Under the pieces are notes generated by a model. That model did not search any database and had not been told where the DNA came from. It saw nothing but the letters and a program-made list of their open reading frames with translations. Source: a virus. Taken from it: a DNA stretch of 64,000 nt. This document shows, piece after piece, positions 50,965 through 58,858 of the stretch. Each line of letters starts with the position of its first letter. Position 1 is the first letter of the stretch. The DNA is taken from positions 49,369 to 113,368 of IMG/VR virus record IMGVR_UViG_3300046328_000321, one strand, 5' to 3'. Both the position numbers and the translations under genes were made by a program.

Positions 50965-51002
50965 ACAAAGATAAAGAGGGTTTGACCCTCTTTATCTTAT
51001 TC
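50965..51002. terminator. hairpin between minus-strand genes
   Basis: AAGATAAAGAGGG and CCCTCTTTATCTT form a 13-bp stem; read on the minus strand it terminates the upstream operon. Confidence 0.8.
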
Positions 51003-51006
51003 TTTA

Positions 51007-51696
51007 TTAAGAATTATAATAGTTAGCAATACGTTGTTTAGCTTTCTCAGAAAAACCTTCAGCAAAAGTACGAGAAATACTTACACGTCGTACATCATCC
51101 TTACGAGTTGCCGGATTGCAAGTTGTGATGACCAAATTTATAACGCGTTGCATATTACTGAGTTCATCCAAACCCCATACCCATTGATCAGCAAAACGAT
51201 ATACATAACGATCATTAAATACACCGTTGATGTTTTGATGCACGTAAGCCAGTAAAACAGACCAAAGCTTTTTAAATTCAGCTTCTGGTGCACCTTCAAG
51301 TAGAGTTTCGAAAAGTTTCCAAAGACCGTACTGTTGACGAGCACCATCTTCAGGACTTACTGGAAAACCAGGCTGCATCTTAGCCACATAAAAATCTAGA
51401 CTGGCCATGGTCATTTTTTCATAAACAGTACCAGACTGACGCATCTTTTCAAAAACACTAGAAAAATCATTGGTAACAGAAGTGTTTATCGTGATGGGTT
51501 TAACCTCAACGTTTTTGACAACAACTGGTGCAACAGAAATGACCGGAACTTCCATCACAGGAGTTGTTTCAGCCGTCAATTCAGAAGTGTTTTCAATAAC
51601 TGGAAGGGTGTCAGTGGTTTCATTTTCTTCAGTGGTCATAGGTTTCTCCATTACAGGTGGTTTAACGTAAAGCTTCTTAGCTTGGAATTTATTCAT
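51007..51696 (-). CDS. unknown protein
   Basis: 229 residues. The first 70 are Pro/Thr/Val/Glu-rich and probably disordered (ENETTDTLPVIENTSELTAE); the rest is a folded helical part with Trp and Tyr (DRYVYRFADQWVWGLDEL). The start overlaps the stop of the upstream SLOG gene by 4 nt. Last gene of a minus-strand operon that also encodes an RNAP piece. Function unknown. Confidence 0.55.
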   Translation of the reverse strand: MNKFQAKKLYVKPPVMEKPMTTEENETTDTLPVIENTSELTAETTPVMEVPVISVAPVVVKNVEVKPITINTSVTNDFSSVFEKMRQSGTVYEKMTMASLDFYVAKMQPGFPVSPEDGARQQYGLWKLFETLLEGAPEAEFKKLWSVLLAYVHQNINGVFNDRYVYRFADQWVWGLDELSNMQRVINLVITTCNPATRKDDVRRVSISRTFAEGFSEKAKQRIANYYNS

Positions 51697-52550
51697 CGAG
51701 CATATCCTTCTGATAATGATTTTGTTTGTGTTTCGGCATCTGGGTTAAAACCTATATAGGTATATAGACGATGTTCAGCATCTGGTCGAACTAGATTGAA
51801 TACAGGAATTCCAATTGCATCTGCAATGGCAATTGCATTACCAGAATTACCTGTCTTAAAAGTTTTTTCAATTGCCTTTTCAGTGCCATCTTCGGTCCAG
51901 ACTATCAGGAACATAGCAGGACTTTTACCTTCCTTGCCTAAAACCAATCGTACATTTTTAGCAAGGAAGGTTTGAACCACGGGTTTTAATGTGTCAAAAG
52001 ATGTGTGAAACATTTTAGCGACACCTTTGACAAAGTCAGAAGTATAAGTAAATTTACTCTGCTTGCCATCGAAATCTTTAAAAGGTAAATGTAATTCTAA
52101 CTTAGTAACAGATTTTTCAATCACATCCTCTAAACCTTCCATACCTCCGGTACGTAGGATGTAACCAGCTTTCTCAAGATTACGTCCAATGCGTTGTACT
52201 TGGGGTTTAAAAGACTCAGGCATCTCTTTATTACCAGTAGCTGCATAAGGTTTATATAGATAGGGTTCTTCTTGCTCAGCAGGAGACTTAGGACGGAAAC
52301 CACCATTGTTACCTTGAAAACCACCAGAACGCTGTTGGTAACCACCGCCTGGTGTGTGAGGTTTCTTCTGATAACCGTTAGCTTGGTAACCGCCGTCACT
52401 GCGATCTTTAGGATAACCGTTGTTGTTATAAGATTGATGAGGTCCAGAGTTCTCTTGTCTTGGTTGATAACCATCATTACGTGGTTCTTGCTCACGTTGC
52501 TGGTATGGTTGTTGAGGGGGATTGTTTTCGCGAGGTTCAAAGAAACTCAT
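51693..52550 (-). CDS. Gly/Asn/Gln-rich low-complexity protein with SLOG-like domain
   Basis: 285 residues. The first 90 are repetitive (GYQPRQENSGPHQSYNNNGY and RSGGFQGNNGGF), like disordered RGG/prion-type tails that favour condensates or RNA binding. The last 180 show the SLOG pattern: AGYILRTGGMEGLEDVIE, then LVLGKEGKSPAMFLIVWTED, TGNSGNAIAIADAIGIPVFN. This domain is a relative of the one at 1080. The fusion of a low-complexity tail to a SLOG domain is unusual. Ligand unknown. Confidence 0.65.
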   Translation of the reverse strand: MSFFEPRENNPPQQPYQQREQEPRNDGYQPRQENSGPHQSYNNNGYPKDRSDGGYQANGYQKKPHTPGGGYQQRSGGFQGNNGGFRPKSPAEQEEPYLYKPYAATGNKEMPESFKPQVQRIGRNLEKAGYILRTGGMEGLEDVIEKSVTKLELHLPFKDFDGKQSKFTYTSDFVKGVAKMFHTSFDTLKPVVQTFLAKNVRLVLGKEGKSPAMFLIVWTEDGTEKAIEKTFKTGNSGNAIAIADAIGIPVFNLVRPDAEHRLYTYIGFNPDAETQTKSLSEGYAR

Positions 52551-52561
52551 TTTTTATTCTC

Positions 52562-53866
52562 TTATGAAAAATGTTGATCCAAAGAAATCTTAGCTGTTGA
52601 CAAAACTACACCATGCATGCGCTTCATGGATGAGGTCATGATGATTGCAGAAATTTCTGTCAAGGGAATAGAGAGACCTGTTGGCAATGTCGAAAGCTTA
52701 GCGCCTGCACAAACAGAGCAAATAGTGTCACCTTTTAATTTACAAAACATAGGTGATCTGACAGCGATGGCTTTACCCAAATAGACACCAGCTTCTTCAC
52801 CTGTATTTACTACTTTAGATCCACCTGTTAAAACTGTTTTTCCAATTAACTGTTTGTAGTTAGATTTATCATAAATACGAGTTAGACCTAACTTAGACCC
52901 ACAGTCTCCTTCTTTAATGGAAAAATTATTAGCAGCTCTCAATAAAGTTTTGGCAGACACACCGCCTTTAACAGTTTCAGCTCCTCGAAAGAAACTGGCC
53001 ATACGAGCGTCATTGACCATAGAAGTCATGTCATCAGGATCTGTAGACCATCCGTCTACAAGAGAGTTAGTGATAGGTTTTTTATTACCACCCTCATCAA
53101 AAGAAAGACCCTGACCCAATGTGAGAAACAGTTTTTTTCTAGCGATATTTTTAATTTTACCTTTGACAAATTTTCCATCAGTGGGATCATCTGCCATATA
53201 AGCGTCATCAAAAGCTTTTAACTCACCTTCAAATTTAGCTAATTCAATTGGATCGTTTAACTTACCATCATATTTTATCATTACCTGTTTCTTAAAAGCG
53301 TCGATACCGGTAGGTTTACGAATGTTCTTACGAGTAGCTGATAAAGAAACAAGATGGGAGAAATCTCTCACATATAACATAGCATCTGTGAACTTGATAT
53401 ATTCGTCCACATAGTAATAAGCGTCTGATCGATCTGTTTCATTTTTAGGAGTATCTCTAAGTTTATCTACAATTATATTCTCAAAAGTACTCACAGAAAT
53501 AGTACCGGTCTGATAAGGAAACTTAGTGCCAAAAGCTTCTAACACAGTGACAGCATTTAAAAATAAATTACCAACACTGGTTTCAACAGGCTGTTTAATG
53601 TTAGGAGCCCAGGTCTCATCCGCCGTGACTCTTTCTGAAAATTTAAACAGAGGTTCACCAGGTTTGGGACTGTCTTCAAATTGTTCAAAGATAGATTCAC
53701 TATTTATATACCCAAAACCAAAAGGTTGGCATATAGGTTTTAAATAGTAAGAATCTTTAATACTATCTGTATCTGGTTTCAGAATGGCAAAACATCGAAT
53801 CACCCAATCGTGATCGCTGTATTTCTTATGTTTAAGAGCTAGTTTTAGATAGTCTATTCTTTTCAT
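52562..53866 (-). CDS. RNA polymerase beta-prime C-terminal subunit, second RNAP (gp80-like)
   Basis: 434 residues. The end reads GDTICSVCAGAKLSTL, then LTEISAIIMTSSMKRMHGVV, which corresponds to the beta-prime CxxC...GEAVGIIAAQSIGEPGTQ region also seen at 43719. Because a gp74-like copy already exists, this is best read as the matching piece of the virion RNAP (gp80 in phiKZ), packaged to transcribe early genes. Other virion RNAP pieces are outside the window. Overlaps the gene at 53832. Confidence 0.7.
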   Translation of the reverse strand: MKRIDYLKLALKHKKYSDHDWVIRCFAILKPDTDSIKDSYYLKPICQPFGFGYINSESIFEQFEDSPKPGEPLFKFSERVTADETWAPNIKQPVETSVGNLFLNAVTVLEAFGTKFPYQTGTISVSTFENIIVDKLRDTPKNETDRSDAYYYVDEYIKFTDAMLYVRDFSHLVSLSATRKNIRKPTGIDAFKKQVMIKYDGKLNDPIELAKFEGELKAFDDAYMADDPTDGKFVKGKIKNIARKKLFLTLGQGLSFDEGGNKKPITNSLVDGWSTDPDDMTSMVNDARMASFFRGAETVKGGVSAKTLLRAANNFSIKEGDCGSKLGLTRIYDKSNYKQLIGKTVLTGGSKVVNTGEEAGVYLGKAIAVRSPMFCKLKGDTICSVCAGAKLSTLPTGLSIPLTEISAIIMTSSMKRMHGVVLSTAKISLDQHFS

Positions 53867-54692
53867 ATACAGCTTTCTGGTATTCGTTAAAATTAGCTAA
53901 ATGAGCAGCCAGTCTATTTTCCACTATACCGATCACATTCATTTCATCAAAGAAAACATGACTGTATTTTCTGTAAGCTAAAATAGGACTGTTGTAACCC
54001 TCTGGGGACATATAGAGTAAGGACAGAATGTTCCAAGCCAAACCATCCATATCACCGACATCTATGCTCTGTATAAAAGATGCATAGACTATAAGGTTTT
54101 GACCCAAGAGCATTCCGCTCTCGGTCAGTTTAAGACCTAACAGGTCATTGCGTTTAGTGTATTCTTTCAAGTCTTTAAGTATTTTTACATACTTTTCTAC
54201 TTTTGGAATTGATTCTTCTATTTCTTTAGTTTGTAAATATTCTTTAAGAGTTCTCAAGACAGTAGGTCTGAATGACGCTATAGCTGTCATCACATCTACA
54301 ACTTCCAATGTGGAGAGTTCACTAATGATAAAAGCAAGAATCTCTTCATCATTTTCATTAGACTCTAACGCTATTTGAAAAGGTCTAGAATCTTCTAAAT
54401 GTTGCACTAAAAACAATGCGGATAAAATTTCATTCTTAATATATAAAGAAGTACTATTGTACGTTTCGATCGTATGGGCTTCTAATATACTATCAGCTAT
54501 GAGATGAATGGCTTTATATACCCCATCTTTCTGTTCTACTGAAGTCATATTACTGTCCATAATGACTTCAATTAATTTTTCTTCATGATCTTGATTGTTA
54601 AAAACTTCAAACAGTTCAAATGAACGTTTGATGTCCTCAATGGTTTCAGGTGTGAATTGGTAACCAACGAACTCAGATATTAGTTCATTCAT
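53832..54692 (-). CDS. unknown helical protein upstream of the gp80-like gene
   Basis: 286 residues, almost entirely helical and acidic, starting MNELISEFVGYQFTPETIED. It overlaps the gp80-like gene by 35 nt, so expression is coupled and a virion or RNAP-associated role is plausible. No motif recognised. Confidence 0.55.
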   Translation of the reverse strand: MNELISEFVGYQFTPETIEDIKRSFELFEVFNNQDHEEKLIEVIMDSNMTSVEQKDGVYKAIHLIADSILEAHTIETYNSTSLYIKNEILSALFLVQHLEDSRPFQIALESNENDEEILAFIISELSTLEVVDVMTAIASFRPTVLRTLKEYLQTKEIEESIPKVEKYVKILKDLKEYTKRNDLLGLKLTESGMLLGQNLIVYASFIQSIDVGDMDGLAWNILSLLYMSPEGYNSPILAYRKYSHVFFDEMNVIGIVENRLAAHLANFNEYQKAVYEKNRLSKTSS

Positions 54693-54778
54693 AATGCTTT
54701 CTCACTTTGATAAAAAATAAGTCTCAGAATCATACTATAGCTCCAGGGCTTAATTTCTTTTGACAACAAGGATTTAAA
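54693..54778. promoter_or_regulatory. divergent promoter region
   Basis: Short region between divergent genes with CATACTATAGCTCC on the plus strand, similar to the TATAATACTATGG box at 20250. Transcription directions suggest late promoters on both strands. Confidence 0.35.
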
Positions 54779-55357
54779 ATGACACAAGCATACAAACAAA
54801 AACCATCTCAAGGACCTGTAACATTCCCTCTTTTGCAACAGCTTATGGATCGTGCTGGTATTGTACCAGATGAGAAACCTTTCACAATGCTTTGGGAAGA
54901 ACTTGAGGAACTTTACAATGTAGTGGCTGGTGGTCTTATCGATCAAGCCATTTCTGTAAATCAAGCAATTGGTTTGTTTAAGCAATATGCTGTAAGCATG
55001 AATTCAGAACTGACTATTACAATACAAGGACTGACTCGTGACATTGAAACCATGACACAAGAACTCATGGCCATTCATAAACACCATGTTGGTAAAGTTG
55101 GTAAAGTGGGTGATGATGACATTTCAGCTTTTTTGACTTTGGGTTCAGACTATAAGACTGCGGCTGATCGTATCCAATCACTTTTAGTTTCACCTATGCT
55201 CACAGTGACTGAACATTTGATTGAAATGCAAACACAGCTTCAAGCTAAAGTAGAAGAAGATAAGAAAATGAAAGATTTGGTGGATCCTACTGTTATTTCT
55301 GACGCTATTGTCAAGACAGTTGAAAACACAACTAAGGGAGTTATTGTAAATGAGTGA
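54779..55357 (+). CDS. unknown helical protein, probable virion block
   Basis: 192 residues, with long amphipathic helices (VTEHLIEMQTQLQAKVEED) suggesting a coiled coil. It overlaps the next gene by 8 nt. The 54.8-57.3 kb block is arranged like virion-structure genes next to gp80 in phiKZ-like phages, so a structural role is likely but unproven. Confidence 0.55.
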   Translation: MTQAYKQKPSQGPVTFPLLQQLMDRAGIVPDEKPFTMLWEELEELYNVVAGGLIDQAISVNQAIGLFKQYAVSMNSELTITIQGLTRDIETMTQELMAIHKHHVGKVGKVGDDDISAFLTLGSDYKTAADRIQSLLVSPMLTVTEHLIEMQTQLQAKVEEDKKMKDLVDPTVISDAIVKTVENTTKGVIVNE

Positions 55358-56882
55358 AGAACTTAATGTGAAAATTGATACTAACGTATCTTTAACCACT
55401 GAAGAACTGCCTAAAGGTGTTCCTGTGATCGACGAACCTGAACATGAATCTCCTACTGTTGTAGAAGAAGTTATTCATGGTGATGGTTCATGTGTGATGG
55501 ATTATGAATATTCATCTGTAACAGACAGTGCTCCTGACACCATTGCCCTTCCTTCAGATACAGCCAAACGCACTCGTGAAATTGTTTCTGGTATTCCTAA
55601 CATCAATATGTTAGATAATCCAGAGTCTCGTAAATGGGCTAGTGCGCTGACTGAAGGTCTGGGTCGTACTATGTACTCAGATGTGTTTGGTGACACAGTT
55701 ACAAAACCTGGTATTAACTTCAATCAAAAAATTGAATATAAAGGTACCAGTCTGAATGCGGCTTCTCCTAAATTCAAAGCTTTAGAGAACCAGCAGATCA
55801 AAGGTGAACGAGCCATCATCCGAATGATTTCTCAGTTGGGACTGGGTACTTTGATCCAAATCCCTCTGTGGCATACTGGTATATGGGTAACAATTAAACC
55901 TCCGACTGAAGCTGAATTGCTTGAATTGAATCGCATCATGTTGAATGATAAAATTCGTTTTGGACGTTTCACTCATTCGTTAGCTTTCTCCAATGTGAGT
56001 TCATACACCACGGATCGTTTGACTGACTTTGCTTTAAGCCATGTTTACGATACAACACTAAAGTCTGATGATCTAAATACAGAATTGTTGAAGACTACTA
56101 TTGTTTCTCAAGATATTCCTACTTTGATCTGGGGTTTGATGTGTTCGGTATATCCTCGTGGATTTAAATACCAACGAGCGTGTGTGGCTGATCCTGAGAA
56201 GTGTCATCACGTTTTGGAAGAGACTCTGAATTTATCCAAGCTTCAGTGGGTCAACACAGCTCCTTTGACTGAATGGCAAAAAGCTCATATGGCTTCTCGT
56301 CAGGCACGTACAAAAGATCTAGAATCCGTCAAACGCTATAAAGAAGAACTCGCCACCACCCATAACAAACGTGTCTCTGTCGATACCAGCAATGGTAGTA
56401 AAATTTTCTTCACGCTACGTACTCCTTCTATTAAAGAATACGTAGATGCAGGACATGTTTGGATCTCTGATATGGTTGAGTCAATGGAAAAGGCTTTGAC
56501 TTCTGAGACTTCATCTACAGAACGTGAAGCCATGCTGACTAAATATGGTCAAGCATCAGCCATGCGACAATATCGTCACTGGGTGGAAAGTGTAGAGATT
56601 GGTACTAATATTATCTCTGACCCAGAAACTATCTCTCAGTCTCTGGATGTTCTGTCCAGTGAAGATATGATTCTAGGTAACTTCATTAAAGAAGTGATTT
56701 CTTATATCGGTGAAAGTACGATCTCTGTAATCGGTATTCCTGTATATGACTGTCCTAATTGTGGTAAAAAACAAGAGGTAGAACATAAACTACCACGTCA
56801 TACCAACATCATTCCGTTGGATACTATGACAGTTTTTTTCGACCTCTATACTCAGCGTCTAACGAGATTGACCGAACGCTGA
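55350..56882 (+). CDS. probable virion structural protein with CxxC knuckle
   Basis: 510 residues. An acidic N-terminal 60 is followed by a mixed domain (RAIIRMISQLGLGTLIQIPL) and, near the C-terminus, YDCPNCGKKQEVEHKLPRH, a possible half zinc ribbon. High, even codon quality and location in the putative virion block suggest a structural or baseplate component. The TGA stop forms CTGA with the start of the following gene. No clear family match. Confidence 0.55.
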   Translation: MSEELNVKIDTNVSLTTEELPKGVPVIDEPEHESPTVVEEVIHGDGSCVMDYEYSSVTDSAPDTIALPSDTAKRTREIVSGIPNINMLDNPESRKWASALTEGLGRTMYSDVFGDTVTKPGINFNQKIEYKGTSLNAASPKFKALENQQIKGERAIIRMISQLGLGTLIQIPLWHTGIWVTIKPPTEAELLELNRIMLNDKIRFGRFTHSLAFSNVSSYTTDRLTDFALSHVYDTTLKSDDLNTELLKTTIVSQDIPTLIWGLMCSVYPRGFKYQRACVADPEKCHHVLEETLNLSKLQWVNTAPLTEWQKAHMASRQARTKDLESVKRYKEELATTHNKRVSVDTSNGSKIFFTLRTPSIKEYVDAGHVWISDMVESMEKALTSETSSTEREAMLTKYGQASAMRQYRHWVESVEIGTNIISDPETISQSLDVLSSEDMILGNFIKEVISYIGESTISVIGIPVYDCPNCGKKQEVEHKLPRHTNIIPLDTMTVFFDLYTQRLTRLTER

Positions 56883-57301
56883 GTATTAATAACATTACAC
56901 ATCCTGAGTTTGGTGCTGGGTTCAGTATAGATGCTTTTAGAGATAAACTCTTTGGGAATCTGCCTAAGTTAGACAGAACGGATGTGAAGATAGTGCTTGG
57001 AGATCTCTATGAAACAGAAATAGGGATATTCAATCATTTCGGTCAACAGGCTAAATCTAAACCTCTTGCCTCTGTGGCTTTTCATCCTATCGAAGATATT
57101 AACGATGGAAGTGGGTTACAACTGGCCATGCGTGTGTATGTAGACAGAGGTATACGGGAATACTTTGGTTTGTCTTTTGAAGAGTATCTGGCCGTACCCA
57201 GAGATATTCATGAGATGATGAATCAAGTAGCTCTTGAGTATATCAAGAAGAAGTCTGCTGCCATGACTAATATAGAGAATGAATTAAAGACACAGACATA
57301 A
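56879..57301 (+). CDS. unknown protein with non-ATG start
   Basis: The frame carries convincing coding sequence (SINNITHPEFGAGFSIDAF and LPKLDRTDVKIVLGDLY) well upstream of the GTG at 56984. No ATG exists in the frame near the upstream gene end. CTG at 56879 overlaps the preceding TGA as CTGA, which would mimic ATGA coupling and gives a 140-residue product; an ATT further up is another option. Mixed alpha/beta, with no recognised motif. Probably co-translated with the 55350 virion-type gene. Confidence 0.55.
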   Translation: MSINNITHPEFGAGFSIDAFRDKLFGNLPKLDRTDVKIVLGDLYETEIGIFNHFGQQAKSKPLASVAFHPIEDINDGSGLQLAMRVYVDRGIREYFGLSFEEYLAVPRDIHEMMNQVALEYIKKKSAAMTNIENELKTQT

Positions 57302-57560
57302 ATACCCTATCCACCTTAGGGTGGATAGGGTACTATGCTGCACTTTTAACTATCGACGCACTCACGGGAAAAAACTCCTGTGTTTTACGTTATGTGAAAC
57401 ACAGGAGTATAAACGGTGTATTATCACCGAATCCACCTCAAGGACATCACGACAACACTGGAAACCAGCATCTTCACTCTGTCATAATATAGACTTTCTA
57501 ATACCTTTCAGCCATTTAAACTTTATTTGATCAGTGACTCAATTCTTAAAGGAAAGTATC
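57302..57560 (+). promoter_or_regulatory. intergenic region with terminator and promoter motif
   Basis: CCCTATCCACC and GGTGGATAGGG (about 57304-57331) terminate the virion block. CTCCTGTGTTT (57376) and AAACACAGGAG (57399) form a second 11-bp hairpin. GCCATTTAAACTTTATTTGA (57511-57530) matches the recurrent promoter. A possible 69-codon frame here runs through the hairpins and is not accepted. Confidence 0.6.
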
Positions 57561-57962
57561 ATGAACTTATTGCAGAAACTCTACCAAACCTCTCGACAGA
57601 CTGATCGTCCATTTGTATTCAGCAAAGAACTAGCGACTGTATTCGTCAACAAACATGCATACATAACTTCTCACAGCTTCCATAAGAAAGTTGGGTGTAA
57701 CATGTATGTGCGGTATGTGTTCTTTAACTCAGATCACTTATTCGCGTATGGTTGGGAAACAAAAACCAAAGTTCTTGACAGCGTACCCGCTACAACCTAT
57801 CTGCCTACAAAGATAGTTCCACGACCTGGTGTTGAGGATGGCATCATTGCTGACTTCGAAACATACCTGAATGTTTTTGAAAGTGAAGGTAATGTCATCT
57901 ACAGCTTGAATCAGCTGTTGGATGTATTTGATTGTAAACCAAACGGGGATTTAAAAACATGA
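57561..57962 (+). CDS. unknown early-type protein
   Basis: 133 residues starting MNLLQKLYQTSRQTDRPFVF with AAAGGAAAGTATC upstream, the same ribosome-site context as the gene at 18356. Beta-rich middle (CNMYVRYVFFNSDHLFAYGW). No recognised domain. Driven by the motif at 57511; likely an early accessory gene. Confidence 0.6.
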   Translation: MNLLQKLYQTSRQTDRPFVFSKELATVFVNKHAYITSHSFHKKVGCNMYVRYVFFNSDHLFAYGWETKTKVLDSVPATTYLPTKIVPRPGVEDGIIADFETYLNVFESEGNVIYSLNQLLDVFDCKPNGDLKT

Positions 57963-57981
57963 AAATTCGCATGGGTTGTTG

Positions 57982-58022
57982 AAAGAAAACCTGGCTTCGG
58001 CTAGGTCTTCCTTTTTTTTATC
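57982..58022 (+). terminator. intrinsic terminator
   Basis: AAAACCTGGC and GCTAGGTCTT-type stem around TTCG, then a run of eight T residues. Confidence 0.8.
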
Positions 58023-58029
58023 TTTGTAA

Positions 58030-58113
58030 AATGTTTCAATGATATATAATTTACTTGAGAGTTGCAATGGTTTAAGTTGACGTATTGTCGATACCATTTG
58101 CTAAGGAGACTCT
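58030..58113 (+). promoter_or_regulatory. promoter plus structured 5' leader (divergent copy)
   Basis: TTTCAATGATATATAATTTA then CTTGAGA. Outer stem AATGGT (58066-58071) with ACCATT (58093-58098); inner stem TTGAC/GTCGA; then TAAGGAG. Its stems differ in sequence from all other copies but pair, which is the strongest covariation evidence. Confidence 0.7.
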
Positions 58114-58114
58114 A

Positions 58115-58804
58115 ATGTTGAACCTTATGTCTGAGGCGTTTTTTGTGGTTGTCACACTGTGTGCGGTGGCTGATATCCAGCTTCTGCTGACCCTTAAGTT
58201 GGGTCTGGGGAAGATTGTTCGAAGGTGGGTCACCGCCGCTGCGACAGCCACGGCTGTGGTGATGAAGTTGGTCGGTACCACGCTGGTGCTCTTCTGTACC
58301 AGCAAGGGACACAGGACTAAGTTTGGTCGCAAGACCAGCATGGTCTCTGTCCCTAATTGGGACTGGCTCACTGTTCTGGCCAAGGATGCCAGCGGCAAGT
58401 TCCAGGTCCATAGTCTTGTGGGTTACACCAAAGCCATGGGCGGAGCCTTCGCAACGACGGTTAAACGTCACGACATGGTGTTCGTGTTGAAAGGGTATTA
58501 TAGTCCTGAGACCGAACGCTTCGTTACGGAGCATGAACTCGGCCATGTTCGTCACAACCATCTGCCTCGCATGATGGCAGTGGGTCAATTTGGTGTCATG
58601 GATCAACCCAAGTTCGAGGTGGAAGCAGACATGCACGCCGCTTCTGTGGTGGGGTGGTCAAACGCCTACTACGCCTTGACAGAAGTTCAGCAGAAGATCT
58701 GTCAAGAGTTTGGCCGCGAGGCTGAAGATGGTGTTCGCAAGATCGCTGTTCGTAAGGTAGCGATGATGGAGAAGTGGAAGTCCACATCCATGATCCCTGT
58801 CTAA
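58115..58804 (+). CDS. membrane-anchored HELGH metallopeptidase
   Basis: 229 residues. One or two hydrophobic segments at the N-terminus (AFFVVVTLCAVADIQLLLTL and about residues 40-60), then a soluble domain with VTEHELGHVRHNHL (residues 138-150), an HExxH zinc site, and a downstream EVEADMHAA that could give the third ligand, as in M48/M56-type peptidases. GC-rich and hairpin-dense compared with neighbours. Probably cleaves host or phage membrane proteins. Expressed from the shared promoter-leader. Confidence 0.7.
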   Translation: MLNLMSEAFFVVVTLCAVADIQLLLTLKLGLGKIVRRWVTAAATATAVVMKLVGTTLVLFCTSKGHRTKFGRKTSMVSVPNWDWLTVLAKDASGKFQVHSLVGYTKAMGGAFATTVKRHDMVFVLKGYYSPETERFVTEHELGHVRHNHLPRMMAVGQFGVMDQPKFEVEADMHAASVVGWSNAYYALTEVQQKICQEFGREAEDGVRKIAVRKVAMMEKWKSTSMIPV

Positions 58805-58814
58805 CCAACAGGGA

Positions 58815-58858
58815 AAAATAACACCCCAGCCCACAAGGCCAGGGTGTTATTTTTTTTT
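58815..58858. terminator. bidirectional terminator
   Basis: AATAACACCC and GGGTGTTATT with CAGCC/GGCC extension, flanked by a T-run; it separates convergent genes. Confidence 0.88.

Noticed and set aside
57321-57530. 69-codon frame
   Set aside because: It runs through a terminator and another long hairpin and has no ribosome binding site.
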